A stretch of 64,000 bases of DNA. Origin: Struthio camelus (lineage: Eukaryota; Chordata; Aves; Struthioniformes; Struthionidae). How positions within the stretch are numbered: the stretch's first letter is position 1; each line of letters begins with the position of its first letter. Under the pieces are notes generated by a model that was not told the DNA's origin, made no database searches, and saw only the letters and a list, made by a program, of their open reading frames with translations. Shown here piece after piece: positions 53,001 through 64,000 of the stretch. The stretch covers positions 22,056,997 through 22,120,996 of the forward strand of contig NC_090953.1 of NCBI RefSeq assembly GCF_040807025.1. The letters run 5' to 3'. Both the position numbers and the translations under genes were made by a program.

Positions 53001-56000
53001 TTATTTTAACATGTGAAGTGGAAACACAGGAAAATGGTCTAATTCAGCAGTTGCATCATAAACTTGGAAAGTTTTAAACTTCCTGAGGCTAAATCTTCCT
53101 CAGTTCTCGGAGAGAAAAAAGCGCTAATGAAATGAGATATTCCACAGCCACTTTGTAACAAATACAGTGATTATCACTGTGAGATGAATTAACTTTCTAG
53201 AAACACATCCTTCTCAACAAAATTTAAATTTCTTACAAAGTGAATCATTAAAACTCTCTCTTCTACTTGACTGTGTTCTTCTACCGTAACTTCTTTCAGG
53301 TTCAGATGCAACTTGCTTCGAAAACTCACCCTAAAAAGCTAACGGGTCTCAAAGGGCTCCCCCGGCACAATCTTGCATGCCTCTTGTTCCAAGCGTGAGC
53401 ATGTCCACTGTAAACATTTGGATCTTTAAAATCGTACTCTTGGTATGGGAACTATTAATGCTCCTTTTCTATTTATTTATCATTTATATAAATGTCAATT
53501 CTGATTTGTACAAACAGCTAATAACTCGACTGAACAGGAACTGAAATGCCACGCAGCTATTCTCTGCAACTACAGAGCCTTCCATCAAACAGTTAAATGC
53601 TTTTGTTTGATGTCAGGTTATTTATAACTTTGTAAAAGAAATAACTCTTTATATTAGTAGTCCACAGTTTCTCTTCAAAGTTAGATCTGCATTATTTCTT
53701 TGCTTCTATATAAACAAAACCCATACGGCTAGCATTTAATCAGCAGAATATGTCACCACTTAGGCTCTTCTTCTGTTTTAAGGTCAAGCTCTTTTCTTTC
53801 CATTTTGCAAACTCCACTGCTGGCAAGGCTCTGAGCAAAGAATGTTCTAAATTCTTCCCAACATTTACCAGGAATCAGAACACCAGTTCGTTCCACGCAG
53901 AAACAATCTTCCAGAATGGCACATTCACATTTAAAACCAATAATTGCGTCTATTTGAAAAAGTCCAATATTTATTTTCTTAAAACGACACAAGCTTTCAG
54001 AAAATAGTTAGATAGATAACGGAGTTCAAAAATAACATTACTCTTCTTATAAACCACATAATGCGCATTATCTTTTAGAGTTAACTTTATGGCTTAAGGA
54101 CACAGATTTGATGCATGCAGCATGTATAATTCAAAGAAAAAATTATCTGAGCACTTTCTGTATAATCATCCCAAGCTATTCTATCTTTTATCTTGTGATA
54201 AATACACACACAGTGATGCATTTAAAAATGTAAAAAAAAGTCTACCAAGGGTGATGCCTCCAGGAAATCTCGCTTAAACAGTTCTTTGCATAAAATTCTG
54301 GAAAAACGGCACCCAAAAAGACAACTGGCAAGTCACCTTATTTAGAAGATAACAAACAGAGTATATAGAAATTAAATGGAGCTATAAGTAAATGATGTTA
54401 AACAGATATTATAAAGGATGAGCTCCTTTACAACACGACAGGGCAGAAGAACGGGAACAACTGTCCGATGCAGTGAGACTGTTTGTGAATTTAACATATG
54501 CCTAGCCTACAGGATAAACCAGTAACCTAATCCCTGAACCAGTAAAACTATTTAGTAAAAGCTTAACATTAAATATGTGAATATCTGAAGTTGCTCTCGC
54601 GCTTAATATTAAGCGCATAAGTACTTGTGAAACCGATGTATATTGTTACTTTTAGAAAAAAGTAAGCTTTGCACAGTTTCCAAACTAACGTAACAGTAGA
54701 TTTATGTGTTTATGTGTTAGACAAATCATTTTTAATCAGAGGAGACTATTGTTAGACATCAAATACATGTATTGAGAAATACACATATTCTGCATATTCA
54801 AATAAAAATGAGCATGCATGTCTCGGGTCCCTAGGTATTATTCCAAACTTTGAAATGGTCAGGAATGGCCTGTTCAGTCCTGTGTTATTTTTGAAGAAAA
54901 ATTCATTTCACACTCAGGCAAGATCTCCAACTTTGATAGTTCCTATTTCCTCAAGATTGTATCTTTTACCTGTATCTATACATCTACCTTTGTATTGCCA
55001 GAGGACTCCCGTTCTGTCCGAGGTTACTAGAACGTTTGGTGCAAAGGGTATCTGATCAGATTTTGTACTTCAGAAGTCTCAAGTTAGGACTTAAACGTTC
55101 AGTTTTCTGAACGCTGGTAATGGCATTACTTCCTAAGGTTATCAACTTGCTGCATGTTTTGCTCTTGCACGAACGCAAGAGATGCTCACGCATCTTTGAA
55201 CTGGGATTCCTTCACCGTTACTTGCTTAATAGGAAGACTATGATATGCGATCATTGCAGTTCACTGTTGGGCCAAAAACTAGAACCCTACATCTGACTCA
55301 AATGCAAGACGTAACCTGTGATTCTTTCTTTCAAGAAAGTACTAAAGCGTTACCTGTTCACCTGGACATGGAAACCTATAGGAGCAGTCGCTCGGATCTG
55401 TGTGGAGGGAGCATGCTGCAGGGCAGGGAGCTGAACCGGAGCAGCAGGAGGTGCACCGGCTGGCGCTTGCACGCGGAGGAAAACCACGCTAAAGGGACGC
55501 TGACGTAACATTTCAGTAGCTGGCTACTCACGTTACCTTTCTCTCGCCTTCTGGAAAAGCGCACCCTCACTTGGTGGACAGAGTGTGACCCAGGAAACAT
55601 GCCGCTTCCTAAAACTTAACCTGCATATGGATTTCTAGCTAGCCATGTCAAAATTCATGATTTGCTTCTCCTCCTACGTGCAAATTGAAGCCCTCTGAGG
55701 CTAAGACCTCATCTTTGATTTCTATTCAGTAGGCCTATGTTCTCCGCTGCCCCTGGAAATGACAGGACAAACAAGATGATCAGGAAGTTTCCAAAACGTT
55801 GCGATCGTTAACGCCTGGTGTTGCAATGGATCTTAGCGCACAGCCTCGCGTCACGGCAGCGGCCGCACGCTCAGACGAAACGGCAACTTAGGCCGTATCA
55901 CCGGCACGACCATAAACGTGACTTGAATGTAACGATAAATTTGTACACTAAGTGATTATTCGGAAATAAATTCTTACAGGCATCTAACGAATGCTTAAGA

Positions 56001-59000
56001 CACGTAATTCTCTAGGTCTCAAGGCAATCAATTTTAATGTACCACTTGTACCTTTAAGCTGCCATTTTGGGCTCAATTCTCTACTCAACTTAATTGATTT
56101 GAATGAAGGGAGGAAACGGGACCTCAGCCATCAGAAGCGCAAGCAGACTGCCGGAGGAGGTTTCTGCCCTCGTCGCTGAAAACATACCTAGTTTTTCCCT
56201 CAAGCAATGGGTTAAAATGCCCAGAGGGTAGGGGAAACGAAACATATGCATAATCTAAAAATTGTATAACAAAAATGCCACAGCCTAAAATACAGAAAAT
56301 CTTTGTGTCTCTCTGGGCGTTCTCCCTCTTCAAAAGCAAGCGTTTTCTGCCCTCCTCTTAAAACATACCTGCAACTGCCTTACGCAGACTGGACAGTTTT
56401 ATTACATTTTGTTTTCTGGCTTCCACAGTAAATGCAATGGGTTTGTGAAAGTATCCAACCATCAGCTGAACAGACTGCAAAACATCGAGCCATCAGATAC
56501 GTTACCGAGCTGGCTGAGAAAAAGCTTACAACAGAAAGCACGAAAATGTACTTTTCCGCCATGAAAAACATGCTACCGTTTACCCGTAACTAAACGCAGC
56601 GCAGGACGAGCGGGTTTTTCCACAGTACTCGCTTCCCAAGATTTAAGGCGCTCTGCAGAGCCTCGGCCCGCTCGGCGCGGGCGGGAGCCGCGCAGGCAGG
56701 TCCCTCGCACGGCGGCCGAGAGAGACTGCAGCTCGCCGGAGTCGAGACCTGCGGGCTTCGTTGCTAACGCTCGCGCGAAACCCCGTTCTCAGGCAAAGGA
56801 GCGGCCGAGCCCCCGCCTGCGGCCCCGCCAGCGCCGCCGCTCCGGCCGGCCCGGCCAGCCCGACGCCGCAGGCCTCGGCCTTCGCGGCAGAGTCGCGCCA
56901 AACCTGCGGCGTGTTTTCCACCCGGACGAAGGTCCGCCGGGGATGAGGTGGAGACCCCCAGACTGTCTTTCGTCCTGACCTGAGATTAGGACCTGGGTCT
57001 GCAGCGGCGAGGGCACCAGCTCACTGCGCCCGCCGGCCTCGCGTCGGCTCCCAGCTTTAGCTACCGGCTGTGTTTTCAAGTTGCTGAAAGTACTGCTTTT
57101 GACCACACTGGAGCTAAGTTCACTCTCTTATGCTTACAGTCTAAGCACAACAGGACAATAATGTACATCTAAGTGCGCTAATCTCTCGAATTAACCCCTA
57201 CACGCCTTCTCGCCACAGTAATCAGACAGCCGAAGGGAAACCTGCAGCCGTCCTAAACTGGAACTACAGACAGCTGACTTTATTTAAATCTTCCCTCGTA
57301 TTAATTCCTCCCCCTAAACAAGAACAAAAAAGCGAGATCCAGTCTGCAAGAGCAGAAACGCAATCAAAACGCAAAGCACCAAGTACGCAGCCCCACCTGC
57401 GGCTGCCCTATTTTTTTTCCTTCGCTTTGTCAAAGATCATTCTTGAAAAAGAAGAGAAAAAGGCTCATCAATCAGCCTGCACGCTAACCGAGGTGTCTGA
57501 CAAATTACCGACGAGGTAGTCACACTCTTCGCTGTCCAGCTGGGAATGCCATCTTTCTGGAAGGCCTCGGTTCACTGAAGTGAATTTACGTCGGCTGAAC
57601 TAGACTACGACTGATAAAGCCTACATGAAAGCTGCGTCTTAATTTACTCCATTTTAAGCTGCTGAGTTGCAGCTTGGTGGATTTTTTGTTCCCAAGTCGA
57701 AGTGCTCCTAAATGGTAGTCAGGACCGCGCCATCAATCACCTGCTGAAATCAGCTATTCTGTAAAATCTACCAGGCGCCTTTTGGCTCCGTGCGGCGTTT
57801 TCACAGGTTCTTTCTGAAAGGCTCACAGGACTAACCGGACAACTTCAGCGTGAAATCCGCACTCCCAAGGACACCTCCTCTGAAAAGAAACTACCCAAAC
57901 CAGAACAAACGCATTTCAGATACTACTTACTTACAAATATGGGCATGACGTCTGCCAAAATTATGAATTCTTGAATATTTACACTTATGTTGTGGCTTTT
58001 TAAAATTCCACCAACCAGATCCAGTCATAGCACATTCCCCAAAAGCAACATAAATAATGAAATTTTGATGAGAGCCTCCACTAAAAACCTCTAAATAACT
58101 GTTCTTTCAAGCCTTCCTGTCTATTTCTGATTTTCACAATCATATTATCCCATTTTAAAAACATTTTTCTTTTTCTTGCTACATGCTAGAGGAAACTGGC
58201 TACACATTCAAACTCAGTACAAGCACAGCACAGAAAATTTCTCTATACGAGGCAACTTTTAATCTAAAGTCTCTTTTTAAGTGCCCTTATAACCTAAGGG
58301 CACTTGTAACCATATTTAGGATAATTGTCATATACGTATATATGCATATGTCACATATATGCATGAACTTTAAGTTAACAAAGTTATTCTGCTCCACGTG
58401 GAATAACGTGTATTGTTATTTTATGATAGAAATACTGTCCGCCATGTTAAAAAAAAGTAAAAAAAAAAATAAGGAAATGAAAGTATAAGTCAGTCATTTA
58501 AAGCAAAGAAGAGGAAAAAAAACCTCAGATTATGAAACCTTCCTTGTGGACCCATCTACTGTGTTTTCTTTGTGTTGGAAACGAGTAATACATTTTGTGA
58601 ACCTTTCAGAACTGTGGCTTCCATACTACCCTTCAATTTTTTTAAACATTATATTTATTATACCTTGATTCTGCTGTGTGTCGTTTGATAGTTTTAAGTC
58701 AGGAGAAATTCCTCTCCCAAAATATCCTGTAATCTTATTGTTCCTTATTCCTTTAACTGGAGCAAGATGGCATGCCTGAAACAGGTTTTATGACACATTT
58801 GCCACAACTAGATAGTATGGATATATTTCTAGTAAGTGAATGATACCATTAAACTTAACTCTATGTGCTTCTACTTTCAACTTATGGATTATTAGATATT
58901 AACCTTTGAATTTTTAATGAGCTGACAATAAAGTACTGCTCTTGTTGGCAGGACTGTCTAGGGATAGGTTTGGAGGGACAGATAAATAACCGTCTATTCA

Positions 59001-62000
59001 TTCAGCTGATGTAACTGGCAGACAAACTTCTGTGGATGAAAACCTCTTCTTCAAGGACATATGGCTCGTGTATCCAATTTTTTTCGATTATATCGGTTAC
59101 TCTAATAAAAGTTCTTACTTCTATCTACAAACATTAATTTGGTAATGGAAATTTAAAAACGTGAACTCCCTTTTCCCCTAGCTCTTTCACAGAGACTTTA
59201 TGTTCTGCAATCTAGTAACAACGTTTTCCAGTATGACAACAGATTCATATAGAGCACTCCAATGAGTGTCGAAGACTTAAAGAACAAAAGCAGATTTTTT
59301 TTTTAAATCCTTGCCTAACAAGACATATGTACTACGCAACTTCTTTTGGGGCCTGTCACGCACGATCCTGAGTCCGAGGATCTGAACAGTGAAGACTTTT
59401 CACATGAAACATACTCTCTGACTACAGTGAATATGGAAAGATTTTTATTCCCAATACAGCAATGCTAAAGAAGCCAAATCATCTGTCATTCATGTTAATT
59501 TAATTATGAGACCACATTCAATTATCCAATATAATATGCAAATGAAGTGATAGTTGACAGCACATGCTAATTATATTCATTATAATAATTAAACCAAAGC
59601 AGAAAGGGAATAAAAATGTAATGAAATAGAAGAATATTTTTAATTAACAACCACATTTTAATTAGAAACTGTAATCCTATAGGTTGATAAAGTATGATTG
59701 GCTTATTCAAAGATAGGACATTATTTTTATTATCGTTTTGTTTTACATGTCCATCCTTACTATCATGGGACCTATTTTCTTATGCTAATAGATTAAATGG
59801 TGGTGTAAAAAAAAAAAAAAAAAAAAAAAAAGCATCAGTTTCCTTGATCGAACTTCATGCAAAGCAGATGCCTAATAAAGCCGAGTTGCGCTGCAGCACG
59901 ATGACAGAACTCCCTGTCTTGTAAAATGCAAGCTGTCTAACTCTATAGTAAACAAAAGTTCACGTGCCGATACAAAACAGACAGTGTCCTTTAGTCTCGA
60001 CTAATGGTGTTAAAGCATTTAAAATATTAAAAGAAACACTCCTTGCTTGCTGAAATTTGTAGGTTCATAAGTGATTTTTTTTCCTTCAGCGACAGCAGCT
60101 GCCCTAAAAAAAGCCCTGTGAGCGCTAAAACAAAACATGAAAAAAAGGAAAGGAATATTACTAATATATTGTATGTGGGCAGAGTCAGCAAAATCACAGC
60201 CTTTTTAAAATAAACAGAGCAAGCACTACCACAACAGGGAGGAATGTATTCCTTGGGGATCCACTGTCCTCCTCGCTCCTCCGCAGAATCGGCTGGGCCG
60301 GGACCAAAAGCGGCGGCGGGCAGGGAGGCACCGACCGGGAGCCCGGCCTCCGTCTCTGCGCGCGTGCGGGGACCCCCCGCGCGGCCCTGCTCCGACCCGC
60401 AGCTCCTGCAGCTGTACTGAAATATGAATCTCGAAGCCATGAGAGAGGAAAGACCTTTCCCTTTTAATTTGCCACTCCAGTAAGTGTAAAGACTTTTATA
60501 GATAGCGTAATAAAACCAGACAAACCTGTATCATATTAAATGATCAGCCTGTGATGCTCCTGGAAGATTTTCTTCTATGAATGTAAAATATTTAGGAAAT
60601 TGCCCTTTTATTATTTTGACTGCAGAGTGGTAATAATTCTCTTAAATCACAGTACTACTTCAAAAGGTCAATGTTGAGGTTGACAGACTGTAAAATTTCC
60701 TTTTCAGAAATCTATCTATTCTCCAAACTGAGAACTGCAAAATTTTGAATAATTAATCCTTTACCCCAATATTTCATTTTGGACATTTTATCTGTCCACA
60801 TGGGCAGACAAAGGAATCACAAAAGGCACACTGAAAACTCTACACTACTAATTGTTCTTTTTTTGAGAGCAGACAGGAATGCAAACTTAAAATTAATAAC
60901 AAGGAATATAAATTTATAGAGGAAAAAAGTTGCTACCATATTCTATGAAATATTTGCTTTCATAGGTAATCTGGTGTATCTATTTTTATTTTGCAGCTCT
61001 TTCCAGGAGTTCAGGTCTACTATTTGAAAGCTTTCGCTGCGAGATCAATTTTTTATTTTTAGTAGGACTCTGCAGATGATCAATAACAAAAGAAAAAAAT
61101 TTGGAAGCTCTCAACAAGTAATAAAAAAACCTAAACCTTAAGTGAGTGAATAGAAAGCACTTCCTTTTCCCAGAAAGGCACCACGTCAATATTGGCAGTC
61201 ACAACACTAACAACACCTGAAGAAAACCTGAGAAAAAAAACTTCTCTAAACCTGAGAAAAACACCTGAAAACAATGACCGTAAGCAAGTCTCATGGCCTG
61301 CCCTGTGGTAAAAGAAAAAATACTGCGTTTATAATCCTCCCAACATTTTGCAAGTACTTGAGTGTGCAACACTGAAGTTTTGCAAAACTTTAGCGATGCT
61401 ATTAGAAATAGCACAATCACCACTCCACTAGGAGTACAACTGTGGAGCTGAAGATACTCAGGTGGAGGTACAAGCCTCTATGGTGATCGGACCTCTCCAT
61501 CACCTTTCGCTTGTTAGTTCTCAGCAAGTATTGAAATAGAGAACTGTTTGGTTTTTTTTAAACAAAAACCTAAACAGAAACACCATCTTCTCAGTTAAAA
61601 GTTTATACAACAGGAACGTGAGAAATTAAATAAAAAGTTAAGTATGCCACGACATCTCTTGAGATGGTGCCACCAAAGCAAGCCATCATAAAAGACTGCT
61701 TTTGCTATCTAAAAAGCACTGACGTGCTGTGCTTGTTTTAACAAAGACCTAAACTTGTCTTACAGAGCAGTGGAAGCTATTTTTTAATCTTGAAAATTAA
61801 CTCAATTCAGGGGTAGATTAGTGATGGCACAGGACCTCAAACACAAGGGCTCACGCTGAAGGCTCCAAGCCACGCCGAATTTGCAGCCGGGCAGCGTGCC
61901 CGCAGACAGACGCATGAGGCACACGCTTAGTCCCTTGCCTGCCTGCACTCACCATCGCCATCTGCTTCCCTGGCACTGCGCCTGCTCGCGAGGGTCGGAT

Positions 62001-63749
62001 CCTGGCCCCGGGCACGAGCACTAAACAGCGACAGGCGCTACAGACTGCTGGAGCTGACATCTCTGGTAGGAAATCCCTCTCCTCTGCTATTCCTGGCACT
62101 TTTAGAGTTGCGTGTACTCGTTGCAATGAATCACATCTGTTTATACTTGTGTGCCAGAAAAGGCATTTTTTAAACTGCAGAGAAAAGACAACATTGTTTG
62201 CTGGCACTTCTGGATGCCAGCGAGAGCAGCGTGGAGCAGCGGGGATCAGGAAATCGCAGCAATATTGCATGGATCTGCAAAATGAACATCTTAAAAAATA
62301 TTGCCCACAGGCCGTCCCTGTTCCTGAGACGCTCCAGACCACAGTTTATTCTTCAGGGGCCCAAGGCCTCCAGTGGCCTGTCCCCAGAGCCAGTCAGCCT
62401 CGAGATCCTGACCGGCATTTGGCTGCATGGGGCAGCAAGGCTGCAGGATCCTCCCTGAGGCTGTGGTCAAAACCACAGAAACATTACTATATACAATTTT
62501 ATTATATAATTATATAATATATAGGCTGACAGCATTGTCAGCCTTAAGATATTATAATGTTCCAACTATAGTCAACAACTGTAGGATCACGGTCAGGCAG
62601 CTTTTGTTTAAATCTTTGCTGACAAGTGGAAACACTTCTTTCTTCTCTCTTCAGCTTAACTGAAAGGACTATGCTTCTTATCCTGAACACCCCCCTCGTG
62701 CCCCCTCCCCCCCCCAAATTTAACAAAAAGCGCATTGGCTGTTACAAATATGGAAAGATAACAAGACAAGTAACTTCACAAAATGCAAGTTTGTTGAATC
62801 ATACCAAAGATTAAGGCAGCATAATGCAATTTTCACACATCCAGAGTCAAGTCTACGTACTCAAAAATAAAGACCAAGTGCCAACTTCTACCTTGACCTA
62901 CCCCCTGAGAGGCTGTCAGTCAGTCAAGGAAACTGGGAGTTTTAAGACTGCAGGATTTGAAAGAGTTTTTGAAGTTTTGCGTCCGGATAATTTTATAAGC
63001 TATTCTTTCCATTATGAGAGGTCATTGAGTCCATTAACAAAAGTGGACAACAGTCAAGAAAGCTAGAGGGGGATTTCCGCTGTTTGTTTGAGAGAATATG
63101 TGTTTTGCTACCAAAGATGCAAGTAAAAGGATGGCTTAAACTTAAATGAGCTCTCTGGGTACCCAGGGAGTTGGCGACACTGGCATCTGAGGATATGCCT
63201 TCACTGAAGGCTGCAACACGGTTTAAAAAGCTACCTGAGCCGGCTTTAAAAGGGTTCGCTTGGGTACCACAGCCATCTAATCAAGTTGTATTGGAGTTCA
63301 CCTGGAATTAAAAATAGCAGCTGCTAAGTCTATCTTGGCAGTCAGTAAGGCTAATTATGATCAATGCAACGTCAGCACCACTGTCTGCATACGAATACAG
63401 AGTTTGCTTACAGCCACGTAAAATGCATGTTTTTGTGTTAAGATGCAACTTCAGCTTGCATTTCACAAATGCATGCTATTTGTGGTCCTAAGGAACCCCA
63501 AGGGCTTCAAAAACAATGTTGAGTGGACTACATTTTTTGTAGGAACCATGACTAAATATGTGCACGGTAACTTCTGATCCCATTTTCTGTTTGCCTTACC
63601 TGATTATCTGTGTTGTTTACAGTAAAATAGCCCACACAAATAATGACTTCATGTAGCAGTCCTTCACAGGTATGCTGGGAGCAGTACCATAGCAGCGAGC
63701 TGACGATGTGACGGAACGCAAGGGACAGTCCTTCAGCACCCACAATAGA
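40977..63749 (-). CDS. SCAPER: SCAPER gene, last four coding exons (5' part outside window)
   Basis: SCAPER (S-phase cyclin A-associated protein in the ER) is a protein of about 1,400 residues that interacts with cyclin A/CDK2. Human loss-of-function causes intellectual disability with retinal degeneration. Four minus-strand exons with GT-AG sites and matching phases give 162 C-terminal residues plus stop. They include SIVGAEGLSLAFRH, LLHEVIICVGYFTVNNTDNQ, IIVQSGRHPTVLQKLCQLPF, LIKVLFPSLIAACYNN, LEQEMSCVLLATFIQ and QDYLELSNRFPRQAWEEARQ, and end FFLKK. The human tail, as remembered, has three more residues (EKK). The short linker exon is the variable part. The cyclin-binding, zinc-finger and coiled-coil parts are encoded beyond position 64000. 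Introns are 18.1, 2.7 and 1.5 kb. Confidence 0.95.
41072..45331 (-). other. SCAPER: SCAPER last two introns
   Basis: 1.5 and 2.7 kb introns split by the short exon at 42549-42600. They are AT-rich apart from CpG-rich patches at 41200-41500 and 43100-43260. A G-rich run lies at 44195-44212 and a T-run at 44650-44667. No other gene was recognised. Confidence 0.8.
42549..42600 (-). CDS. SCAPER: SCAPER penultimate coding exon (short)
   Basis: 52 nt: DFAQSSGQTDNQSSQQR plus one base. Acceptor TTTCCGTAG, donor GTAGGT. It corresponds to the variable DLAQTPGQAENQ stretch of the human protein. It was found by phase and partial similarity, and is too short to be seen as an ORF. Confidence 0.88.
45332..45523 (-). 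CDS. SCAPER: SCAPER third-last coding exon
   Basis: 64 codons, phase 0: IIVQSGRHPTVLQKLCQLPF, QYFSDPRLIKVLFPSLIAAC, then YNNPQNKLILEQEMSCVLLA and TFIQ. Acceptor CATTTTCAG, donor GTAGCT. It is highly conserved relative to the family. Confidence 0.97.
48296..48320. repeat. 10-bp inverted repeat
   Basis: TCTGTGTAAG, spacer TTATT, CTTACACAGA: a perfect stem with flanking partial symmetry, followed by short ACAACCTAC tandem units. Confidence 0.7.
58279..58305. repeat. 11-bp inverted repeat
   Basis: AAGTGCCCTTA, spacer TAACC, TAAGGGCACTT: a perfect 11-bp stem in AT-rich intronic sequence. Confidence 0.75.
59807..59831 (+). repeat. A25 homopolymer
   Basis: Twenty-five A on the plus strand. No retroposed body with a recognisable sequence was found to its left, so it is treated as simple repeat. 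Confidence 0.9.
62461..62543. repeat. two adjacent small hairpins
   Basis: CTGTGGT/ACCACAG with spacer CAAA at 62461-62478, and GGCTGACA/TGTCAGCC with spacer GCAT at 62524-62543. The second is extended imperfectly by flanking TA-rich arms. They are separated by a TATA-rich stretch. Confidence 0.6.
63600..63749 (-). CDS. SCAPER: SCAPER fourth-last coding exon
   Basis: 50 codons, phase 0 at both ends: SIVGAEGLSLAFRHIVSSLL, then WYCSQHTCEGLLHEVIICVG, then YFTVNNTDNQ. Acceptor TTTTTTTTCAG, donor GTAAGG. Confidence 0.96.
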
Positions 63750-64000
63750 CTGAAAAAAAACCCAAAACCAGAAATTATACTCTAGCAGTACATTATAGGA
63801 ATTACATGAATCACACGTACATCAATCATACATATGCTCATACATACGCTTTTTTTTTTGTTGCAAGTGTTATGTTTGTTGTGACAATGACTTTTTTTGG
63901 AGGAAGTCAGAATCAGCTCTTATTTCATTCAGTAATTTATTAGCGCAAGCTGGATTATAATATTAAAAGTCACAGAAATGAAAAGAAGTTCAAGTTTTAG
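63750..64000 (-). other. SCAPER: SCAPER intron (partial, right edge)
   Basis: Intronic sequence beyond the acceptor of the fourth-last exon. AT-rich, nothing recognised. Confidence 0.8.

Larger units (their letters stand above)
45524..63599 (-). other. SCAPER: SCAPER 18-kb intron
   Basis: AT-rich intron with a (TTTA)n stretch (47693-47712), hairpins at 48296-48320, 58279-58305 and 62461-62543, an A25 run at 59807-59831 and CpG-rich patches at 49550-49960, 56640-57060 and 60260-60410. Open frames such as 49163-49612 (plus), 52398-52847 (minus) and 61851-62342 (minus) have no recognised product. No interspersed repeat family was confidently identified. Confidence 0.75.

Noticed and set aside
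59694-59831. Processed pseudogene suggested by the A25 tail
   Set aside because: The sequence before the A-run shows no recognisable coding body and no target-site duplication was noticed.

Overview
The window is a piece of vertebrate nuclear genome, most likely avian or at least sauropsid. It has GT-AG split genes, CpG-rich promoters, and an old CR1 LINE 3' end in an intron. One gene (ISL2) has almost saturated GC at third codon positions and very short introns, as often seen in GC-rich bird chromosomes. The gene order is ETFA (minus) - ISL2 (plus) - SCAPER (minus), the order known from human 15q24, so this is a conserved syntenic block. There is no prokaryotic or phage content, CRISPR array or operon.

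Region 1 (1-31267) is ETFA, the alpha subunit of mitochondrial electron transfer flavoprotein, read right to left. Ten exons could be placed to the base with matching phases. They give 296 codons from the start Met to ...GMKDSK. The last roughly 39 residues lie beyond position 1. Intron 9 is 13.6 kb and intron 1 is 7.5 kb; the latter holds the CR1 copy at 29345-29880. The TATA-less promoter at 31268-31530 carries a perfect TCTCGCGAGA element, a perfect palindrome containing two divergent CCAAT boxes, and a G-quadruplex-type repeat.

Region 2 (31.5-36.0 kb) is intergenic and becomes extremely GC-rich towards ISL2. It contains an AT-rich cluster of homeodomain core sites (33.62-33.79 kb, a candidate enhancer), a CTG repeat, a 201-bp uninterrupted polypurine tract and a 19-bp tandem repeat. 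Two CCAAT boxes and GC boxes lie before ISL2.

Region 3 (36041-38622) is the complete ISL2 LIM-homeodomain gene: six exons, 358 aa, all 16 LIM zinc ligands, a full homeodomain and a conserved C-terminus. Its N-terminus and LIM-to-homeodomain linker have drifted towards residues with GC-rich codons. Intron 1 is largely a 650-bp pyrimidine tract. The 3' flank has a poly(A) signal at 39298 and, further on, a pure (CTG)26 repeat.

Region 4 (about 40.6-64.0 kb) is the 3' end of SCAPER, read right to left. Its last four coding exons give 162 residues plus stop, with an 18-kb intron between the first two. Several small CpG-rich patches sit inside SCAPER introns without an assigned gene.

The three genes are functionally unrelated: mitochondrial fatty-acid/amino-acid electron transfer, motor-neuron and retinal transcription control, and an ER/cell-cycle/cilia-linked protein. 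They share only the neighbourhood. I found no clearly new gene system. The most interesting signals are the cis-regulatory and compositional structure around ISL2, an in-frame open intron 5 in ISL2, and tandem acceptors that would give SCAPER two different tails.
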